Below are positions 1 through 3,533 of a stretch of DNA of 7,847 nt, one piece after another. The notes under the pieces were generated by a model, which ran no database searches, was not told the origin of the DNA, and was given only the letters and a program-made list of their open reading frames with translations. The stretch is from Rhodoferax sp. (GTDB lineage Bacteria > Pseudomonadota > Gammaproteobacteria > Burkholderiales > Burkholderiaceae_C). Within the stretch, counting starts at the first letter, position 1; the number at the start of each line of letters is the position of its first letter. The position numbers and the translations under genes are program-made. The stretch is from the NCBI GenBank assembly GCA_016463455.1, contig JAEMRG010000091.1:1-7847 (forward strand). Direction: 5' to 3'.

Positions 1-192
1 GTCTTCTTTTGCCGTGATGTACAGCTCAGCCGTGTCAACACCAAAACCGCCAGCAGTTGCAGTGCTTGCGCCGCCGGTGGTAACGGTTTGGTAGCCAGCA
101 GCCATAAAGCCTGTAATAGTGGCTTGGGCGAAGGCAGCGCCAGAAGTAGCCACAGAGGCCAAAGCAGCTAATGCAATCAATGTCTTTTTCAT
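1..192 (-). CDS. Gram-negative outer-membrane porin, N-terminal part (runs off the left edge)
   Basis: The reading frame is open from an ATG at 192 to the window edge, giving the first 64 codons. The protein starts with a classic Sec signal peptide: MKK, then a hydrophobic Ala/Leu run (about residues 4-21) ending in AFA, with likely cleavage after Ala22. The mature part begins QATITGFMAAGYQ and continues with alternating polar and apolar residues, as expected for the first beta-strands of a trimeric general porin of the Burkholderiales type. Such proteins are outer-membrane diffusion channels for small solutes. The start is supported by an AGGGA ribosome-binding site at 199-203, six bases upstream. 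The gene reads the same way as fur but lies 248 bp beyond its end, behind its own AT-rich leader. Porin class and substrate cannot be judged from 64 residues. The signal peptide is clear; the porin family call rests on overall resemblance. Confidence 0.82.
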   Translation of the reverse strand, partial: MKKTLIALAALASVATSGAAFAQATITGFMAAGYQTVTTGGASTATAGGFGVDTAELYITAKED

Positions 193-198
193 ATTAAA

Positions 199-203
199 TC
201 CCT
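199..203 (-). promoter_or_regulatory. Ribosome-binding site of the porin gene
   Basis: On the minus strand AGGGA stands six bases before the ATG at 192. It is one of only two good Shine-Dalgarno matches in the window (the other precedes exbB), and it fixes the porin start. Confidence 0.8.
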
Positions 204-218
204 GAAAATTGTTAAACA

Positions 219-246
219 AATCATGTTCTTTAAATAGAACATGATT
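219..246 (-). repeat. Perfect inverted repeat (11-bp arms, 6-bp centre) in the porin leader
   Basis: Arm AATCATGTTCT (219-229) is exactly complementary to AGAACATGATT (236-246) around the six-base centre TTAAAT. It lies 15 bases upstream of the porin ribosome-binding site. If transcription starts further upstream, the leader RNA would form an 11-bp hairpin there. As DNA it could be an operator for a dimeric regulator. It does not resemble a terminator (no following T-run) or a canonical Fur box. The symmetry is seen directly; the role is unknown. Confidence 0.75.
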
Positions 247-299
247 GATTGAACCATAGGAGATTGATGCGCCGCAATGAAAAAAGTGCAAATGCAATT

Positions 300-329
300 A
301 TTAAATTAAAAACAGTTGCATTTTTGCAA
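300..329 (-). promoter_or_regulatory. Candidate sigma-70 promoter for the porin gene
   Basis: On the minus strand a -35-like TTGCAA (329-324) is followed after 18 bases by TTTAAT (305-300), which matches five of six bases of the -10 consensus. Transcription would start near 293 and give a leader of about 100 bases containing the 219-246 inverted repeat. The region is strongly AT-rich compared with the rest of the window, as expected for a strong porin promoter. Other weaker hexamer pairs exist nearer the gene, for example one with TATGGT as its -10, so the exact start is uncertain. Confidence 0.35.
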
Positions 330-330
330 C
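315..330. repeat. Small inverted repeat GTTGCA-N4-TGCAAC upstream of the porin
   Basis: Perfect 6-bp arms (315-320 and 325-330) flank TTTT. A second pair of TGCAA motifs sits at 287-296 (TGCAAATGCA on the plus strand), so four TGCA cores occur within about 45 bp. The repeat overlaps the candidate -35 element, a position where a regulator could act. No known regulator is recognised. Confidence 0.4.
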
Positions 331-389
331 CCAAAGGCAGAAGCAAAGTAAGTCGCTTGCCCTGCTTGGCAGATACATACGCCAAGTCG

Positions 390-413
390 TTTTAAGGCGG
401 TGCTCTTGCCGCC
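390..413 (-). terminator. Possible weak terminator after fur
   Basis: Downstream of the fur stop on the minus strand, GGCGG (413-409) and CCGCC (400-396) can form a 5-bp GC stem with an 8-base loop, followed by TTAAAA rather than a T-run. A second hairpin, CTTGGC/GCCAAG (arms 365-370 and 381-386), follows. Neither is a textbook intrinsic terminator. The tandem hairpins at the end of a gene are suggestive only. Confidence 0.25.
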
Positions 414-440
414 ATCCGGGCCGGCGCCACCACCGCGTTT

Positions 441-878
441 TTAGGCGCGGACCGTTTTGCGGTTGGCGCAGTCGGCTTTGGTGCAGCTGGCGTAGAGGCT
501 GAGCGCGTGGTCGGTGATGGAAAAGCCTTTGGCTTTGGCCACGGCGTGTTGGCGTTTTTCGATTTCGGCGTCGTAAAACTCTTCCACCTGGCCGCAGTCC
601 AGGCAGACCAGGTGGTCGTGGTGCTCGCCCTGGTCCAGCTCAAACACCGATTTACCGCCTTCAAACTGGCTGCGCTTCAAAATGCCGGCTTGCTCAAACT
701 GCATAAGCACGCGGTACACCGTGGCCAGGCCCACATCGGCGCGTTCTTGCAGCAATACCCGGTAGATGTCTTCGGCCGACATATGACGCTGGCGGCTACG
801 CTGGAAAACTTCCAATATCTTCAGACGCGGCAGCGTGGCCTTGAGGCCGGTGCTTTTGAGTTCGTCGATATTGGTCAT
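441..878 (-). CDS. fur: Ferric uptake regulator Fur
   Basis: A 145-residue metal-dependent transcriptional repressor of the Fur family that uses Fe(II) as corepressor to control iron uptake and related genes. The N-terminal winged-helix DNA-binding domain spans about residues 1-82, including the recognition-helix region GLATVYRVLMQFEQAGI (50-66). The C-terminal half is the dimerisation and metal domain. All classical ligands are visible: His32, Glu80, His87 and His89 for one site; His86, Asp88, Glu107 and His124 for another; and the structural zinc pairs Cys92-x2-Cys95 and Cys132-x4-Cys137. I chose the ATG at 878 because MTNIDELKSTGLKATLPRLK is the usual betaproteobacterial Fur start. A TTG six bases upstream (884) would add only two residues. 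No clear Shine-Dalgarno is present. The gene is divergent from bamE across 54 bp, an arrangement known for fur and omlA/bamE in other Proteobacteria. Confidence 0.97.
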   Translation of the reverse strand: MTNIDELKSTGLKATLPRLKILEVFQRSRQRHMSAEDIYRVLLQERADVGLATVYRVLMQFEQAGILKRSQFEGGKSVFELDQGEHHDHLVCLDCGQVEEFYDAEIEKRQHAVAKAKGFSITDHALSLYASCTKADCANRKTVRA

Positions 879-907
879 GCGCAAAGCGGGCCGTACAGGG
901 GCGGGGC

Positions 908-913
908 TACAAT
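908..913 (+). promoter_or_regulatory. Candidate -10 element for bamE (TACAAT)
   Basis: TACAAT lies 20 bases before the preferred bamE ATG, in the short fur-bamE divergent region. Its surroundings (GC-rich, then C-TACAAT-G) resemble the C-TAAAAT-G motif ahead of leuS in this window. No good -35 is seen at 16-18 bases. It overlaps an in-frame ATG at 912, which argues that ATG is not the translation start. Confidence 0.4.
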
Positions 914-919
914 GTCACG

Positions 920-925
920 ATCTTA
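920..925 (-). promoter_or_regulatory. Candidate -10 element for fur (TAAGAT)
   Basis: On the minus strand TAAGAT (925-920) would start fur transcription near 913 with a leader of about 35 bases. No convincing -35 is present. If both -10 calls hold, the fur and bamE promoters overlap head to head. No Fur-box-like dyad was found here, so autoregulation is not supported by sequence. Confidence 0.3.
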
Positions 926-932
926 CTGCCGC

Positions 933-1481
933 ATGAAAACCATGATTTTTCCACCCACTTTGCGCCGTTTAGCGGCCCTGTTTGCGCTGGCCGGGGGGCT
1001 GTGCTTGGCAGCGGGCTGCAGCAGTTTGGACAAAGCCAGTAACTCGGTAGCCGGCGTGCTGGAGCCCTACCGCATGGAAATCGTCCAGGGCAATGTGGTC
1101 AGCCGCGAGCAAGTCGCCGCCATTCCTAAGGGCGCCAGCCGGGCCCAGGTGGCCGCCGTCTTGGGCACCCCATTGCTCACCAGCGTGTTCCATGCCGACC
1201 GTTGGGTGTATGCCTTTAGCCTGTACCAGCAGGGCAAACCTGGCCAGTCACGCCAAGTCACCGTCTTTTTTAAAGGCGACAGCATGGAGCGCATCGAAGC
1301 TGATGCGCTGCCGACCGAGTCCGAGTTTGTAAGCAGTTTGCGCACGACGGGGCAATTGCCTCCACCCAAGCCTATGCAAGCCAGCGCGGAGGCCCTGGCC
1401 AAGTTCCCGGCGCCTGCGCCCAAGGCAGCAGCGCCTGCGCTGCCACCGGCACGCAGTAATTACCCGCCGCTGGAGCCATAG
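933..1481 (+). CDS. bamE: Outer-membrane assembly lipoprotein BamE (SmpA/OmlA family)
   Basis: A lipoprotein subunit of the BAM complex, which folds and inserts beta-barrel proteins into the outer membrane. From the ATG at 933 the product has 182 residues: a signal peptide with LRRL then a hydrophobic stretch, and a lipobox-like LAAGC with the lipidated cysteine at Cys29 followed by Ser-Ser. The SmpA/OmlA domain follows, with family landmarks YRMEIVQGNVVSREQV (46-61), the LGTPLLT turn (77-83) and FHADRWVY (86-93). Residues beyond about 140 form a Pro/Ala-rich tail that is probably disordered and longer than in short enterobacterial BamE. In-frame ATGs at 912 and 942 are alternatives; 933 fits the signal peptide and the candidate -10, but no start has a good ribosome-binding site. 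It is probably first in a unit with dapB, which starts 35 bp downstream. Confidence 0.93.
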   Translation: MKTMIFPPTLRRLAALFALAGGLCLAAGCSSLDKASNSVAGVLEPYRMEIVQGNVVSREQVAAIPKGASRAQVAAVLGTPLLTSVFHADRWVYAFSLYQQGKPGQSRQVTVFFKGDSMERIEADALPTESEFVSSLRTTGQLPPPKPMQASAEALAKFPAPAPKAAAPALPPARSNYPPLEP

Positions 1482-1516
1482 GCTCGCCGCTGTAGATAAA
1501 GCCAGAAAGCGCACGC

Positions 1517-2320
1517 ATGACGCACGCGATAGCCATTGCCGGTGCCTCCGGGCGCATGGGCCAGATGCTGGTGGAAGCAGTGCGCGCCGCTGACGATTGC
1601 CAGCTGGCCGCCGCGCTAGACCGTGCGGACAGCCCCGCTATCGGCCAGGACGCCGGCGCCTTTGGCGGGCAAAGCACCGGTGTGCTGATTTCCCCGGATA
1701 TGCAAGCGGGCCTGGCGCAAAGCAAATTCCTCATTGACTTCACCCGCCCCGAGGGGACGATGGCGCATGTGGCCGTGTGCCGCCGCTTGGGCGTGGCCAT
1801 GGTGATTGGCACCACCGGCTTTAGCGAGGCCCAAAAAGCAGAGATAGCCGAGGCGGCCCAAGACATTCCCATCATGCTGGCGCCCAATATGAGCGTGGGT
1901 GTGAACGTGACCCTGAAGTTGCTGGAACTGGCCGCCAAGGCGATGGCGACGGGCTATGACATTGAGATCATCGAGGCGCACCACCGTCACAAGGTGGACG
2001 CGCCCTCGGGCACGGCCCTAAAAATGGGCGAGGTGATCGCTCAGGCGCAGGGGCGCACGCTGGCCGATTGCGCGGTCTACACCCGCGAAGGTATTACCGG
2101 CGAGCGCGACCCGTCGAGCATCGGTTTTGCCACGATTCGCGGTGGCGACATTGTGGGCGACCACACGGTGCTGTTTGCCGGTACCGGCGAGCGCATCGAG
2201 ATCAGCCACAAATCATCGAGCCGCGCCACCTATGCCCAGGGCAGCTTGCGCGCGGTGCGTTTTTTGGCGGGCAAGCACAAGGGCATGTTCGATATGTTCG
2301 ACGTGCTGGGCTTGCGCTAA
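1517..2320 (+). CDS. dapB: 4-hydroxy-tetrahydrodipicolinate reductase DapB
   Basis: A cytosolic enzyme that uses NAD(P)H to reduce hydroxy-tetrahydrodipicolinate to tetrahydrodipicolinate in the diaminopimelate/lysine pathway, feeding both peptidoglycan and lysine synthesis. The 267-residue product has the usual family length. The N-terminal Rossmann fold carries GASGRMG (9-15), and GTTG at 98-101 is part of the cofactor-binding core. The signature EAHHRHKVDAPSGTA (153-167) contains the expected proton donor His155, catalytic Lys159 and the substrate-binding SGT. The C-terminus ends in the typical GMFDMFDVLGLR. The ATG at 1517 puts the nucleotide-binding motif at the usual distance from the start. 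A strong Shine-Dalgarno is absent (only AGAAAG upstream), which fits translation within an operon. exbB begins 12 bp after the stop. Confidence 0.97.
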   Translation: MTHAIAIAGASGRMGQMLVEAVRAADDCQLAAALDRADSPAIGQDAGAFGGQSTGVLISPDMQAGLAQSKFLIDFTRPEGTMAHVAVCRRLGVAMVIGTTGFSEAQKAEIAEAAQDIPIMLAPNMSVGVNVTLKLLELAAKAMATGYDIEIIEAHHRHKVDAPSGTALKMGEVIAQAQGRTLADCAVYTREGITGERDPSSIGFATIRGGDIVGDHTVLFAGTGERIEISHKSSSRATYAQGSLRAVRFLAGKHKGMFDMFDVLGLR

Positions 2321-2322
2321 GC

Positions 2323-2326
2323 AGGG
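2323..2326 (+). promoter_or_regulatory. Ribosome-binding site of exbB
   Basis: AGGG sits immediately after the dapB stop codon and six bases before the exbB ATG at 2333. It supports that start and co-transcription with dapB. Confidence 0.65.
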
Positions 2327-2332
2327 TTTCGC

Positions 2333-3004
2333 ATGTTCGAAGGCGACGCAGTACATAAAGTGGTAGCGGGGCTGCTGCTGCTGATGTCCTTGGCCAGTTG
2401 GTTCATCATTGTTTGGAAAAGCTTTTTCCTGCGCAGCGCGCTGGCGGGCTTGGAGCGCGGCATCGCGGCTTTTTGGCAGGCGCCCGATGTGGAGCAGGCG
2501 CTGCACAGCTTGCCCACTTTTGACCGCGCCGCGCTGCTGGCGCCCTTGATTGAAGCAGGCCGGCGGCAAATGCGCCAGGACGCCCAGCCCCGGCTGGCGG
2601 CGCAAGGCGCGAGCGCCCAGCAATTGACCCGCGTGCTGCGCGATGCCCTGCAGACCGGAGTGCGCCGCTTGCAGTCCGGGCAGGTTATTTTGGCCAGTGT
2701 GGGCTCGATGGCGCCGTTTGTCGGGTTGCTCGGCACGGTGTGGGGTATTTACGGGGCTTTGGCGACGATTGCGCAGGCCGGGCAAATCAGCATTGCGCAG
2801 GTGGCCGGGCCCGTAGGCGAGTCCTTGATCATGACGGCTGCGGGCTTGGCGGTGGCTATTCCGGCGGTGCTCGGCTACAACCTGCTGGGGCGGTTGATTG
2901 GGCGTATCGAGGCCGATCTGGAGGGCTTTGCCCGCGATGTGCGCGAATTGCTGGTCTACCAAAGCCAGGCGACAGCCTATCCGCCAGACGGCGCCTTGGA
3001 CTGA
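2333..3004 (+). CDS. exbB: MotA/TolQ/ExbB family proton-channel protein, ExbB-like
   Basis: An inner-membrane subunit of a proton-driven energising complex that, with ExbD, harvests proton motive force for outer-membrane work, classically TonB-dependent import. The 223-residue product has three predicted membrane helices (about 8-30, 119-147 and 163-188), with a large cytoplasmic segment between the first two. The family core is clear: MAPFVGLLGTVWGIYGAL around residues 126-143 and GPVGESLIMTAAGLAVAIPAVLGYN at 159-183. Thr135, Glu163 and Thr168 align with Thr148, Glu176 and Thr181 of E. coli ExbB, the polar channel residues. It is followed 10 bp later by exbD. TolQ is the alternative: the families are closely related and neither tonB nor tolA/tolB/pal is in view, so the partner system cannot be fixed from this window. 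Confidence 0.85.
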   Translation: MFEGDAVHKVVAGLLLLMSLASWFIIVWKSFFLRSALAGLERGIAAFWQAPDVEQALHSLPTFDRAALLAPLIEAGRRQMRQDAQPRLAAQGASAQQLTRVLRDALQTGVRRLQSGQVILASVGSMAPFVGLLGTVWGIYGALATIAQAGQISIAQVAGPVGESLIMTAAGLAVAIPAVLGYNLLGRLIGRIEADLEGFARDVRELLVYQSQATAYPPDGALD

Positions 3005-3014
3005 AGCCCCAGCC

Positions 3015-3434
3015 ATGGCTTTCGGGCGCCTCCAAGCCAAGCGCAGCGATGCGCCCATGAGCGATATCAATATGACGCCGCTGATCGACGTTATGCTGGT
3101 GCTACTGGTGATCTTCATCATCACCGCCCCCATGATGCTCAGCGCCGTCAAGGTGGACCTGCCCAAGGTCAACGCCGCTGCCAGCAGCCAAAGCGATGCG
3201 CAGCCCCTGGCGGTCACCATCGACCAGGCGGGCGCGGTCTATGTGCAGGAGCAGCGCTTGCAGGGCCAGGCCTTGCAGCAGGCCTTGCAGCAAGCGGCCC
3301 AGCGCAACCCGGCCACCGAGGTGCAGCTGCGCGCCGACGCTGCCGTGCCTTATGGCAGGGTGGTGGAGTTCATGGCGCTGGCCAATGCAGCCGGCTTGAG
3401 CCGCATCGGCTTTGTGACTGAAAAGCCGCCTTAA
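3015..3434 (+). CDS. exbD: ExbD/TolR family biopolymer transport protein, ExbD-like
   Basis: A 139-residue partner of the upstream ExbB-like channel. A short cytoplasmic N-terminus with MSDINMTPLIDVMLVLLVIF (15-34) leads into a single transmembrane helix of about 23-42. It carries the essential membrane aspartate, Asp25, at the same position as in E. coli ExbD. The rest is a periplasmic domain ending in AAGLSRIGFVTE, typical of the family. The ATG at 3015 lies 10 bp after exbB and gives the expected short N-terminus. An open frame further upstream overlaps exbB and is not needed. A perfect 12-bp tandem duplication (3267-3290) encodes QALQ-QALQ in the periplasmic part. TolR is the alternative identity; length and motif do not separate them decisively. 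Confidence 0.85.
   Translation: MAFGRLQAKRSDAPMSDINMTPLIDVMLVLLVIFIITAPMMLSAVKVDLPKVNAAASSQSDAQPLAVTIDQAGAVYVQEQRLQGQALQQALQQAAQRNPATEVQLRADAAVPYGRVVEFMALANAAGLSRIGFVTEKPP
3267..3290 (+). repeat. 12-bp tandem duplication inside exbD
   Basis: CAGGCCTTGCAG occurs twice head to tail (3267-3278 and 3279-3290). A related copy with two differences lies just upstream at 3252-3263. In frame this yields QRLQ-G-QALQ-QALQ. It looks like replication slippage in a Gln-rich segment and does not disturb the frame. Confidence 0.8.
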
Positions 3435-3500
3435 GGGCTGAGGGGCTAAGGGCGCTGGTTTGTTTGCGCCTTGGGCCGCAGGCTCGGCGGCGTGCGCGCC

Positions 3501-3506
3501 TAAAAT
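3501..3506 (+). promoter_or_regulatory. Candidate -10 element for leuS (TAAAAT)
   Basis: TAAAAT matches five of six bases of the -10 consensus and lies 27 bases before the leuS ATG, in the only sizeable gap (99 bp) of the rightward gene series. No good -35 is visible at 17 bases; TTGGGC at 3471 is too far at 24. The resulting leader would be about 20 bases, pyrimidine-rich and without a Shine-Dalgarno. A hairpin with a one-base bulge (arms 3448-3455 and 3466-3472) precedes it but lacks a T-run. Confidence 0.5.
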
Positions 3507-3533
3507 GCCTGTTGCCTCCAAGCCCTTACCCCA

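Noticed and set aside
219..246. Fur box for the porin dyad
   Set aside because: The dyad's GTTCT/AGAAC core does not match the GATAAT-type repeats of Fur sites; proximity to fur is not evidence.
879..884. TTG start two codons upstream of the fur ATG
   Set aside because: The ATG at 878 gives the standard MTNIDELK start of betaproteobacterial Fur, and neither start has a better ribosome-binding site.
507..932. Upstream extension of the bamE frame through the region opposite fur
   Set aside because: The extension is antisense to fur and would bury the lipoprotein signal peptide inside the protein; bamE must start near 933.
2213..3220. Minus-strand open frame of 335 codons opposite dapB, exbB and exbD
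   Set aside because: It spans three well-supported genes on the other strand and has low-complexity Gln/Arg/Ala composition; a shadow of codon bias.
3448..3472. Hairpin after exbD as a terminator
   Set aside because: Arms AAGGGCGC and GCGCCTT pair with one bulge but no T-run follows, so intrinsic termination is not supported.
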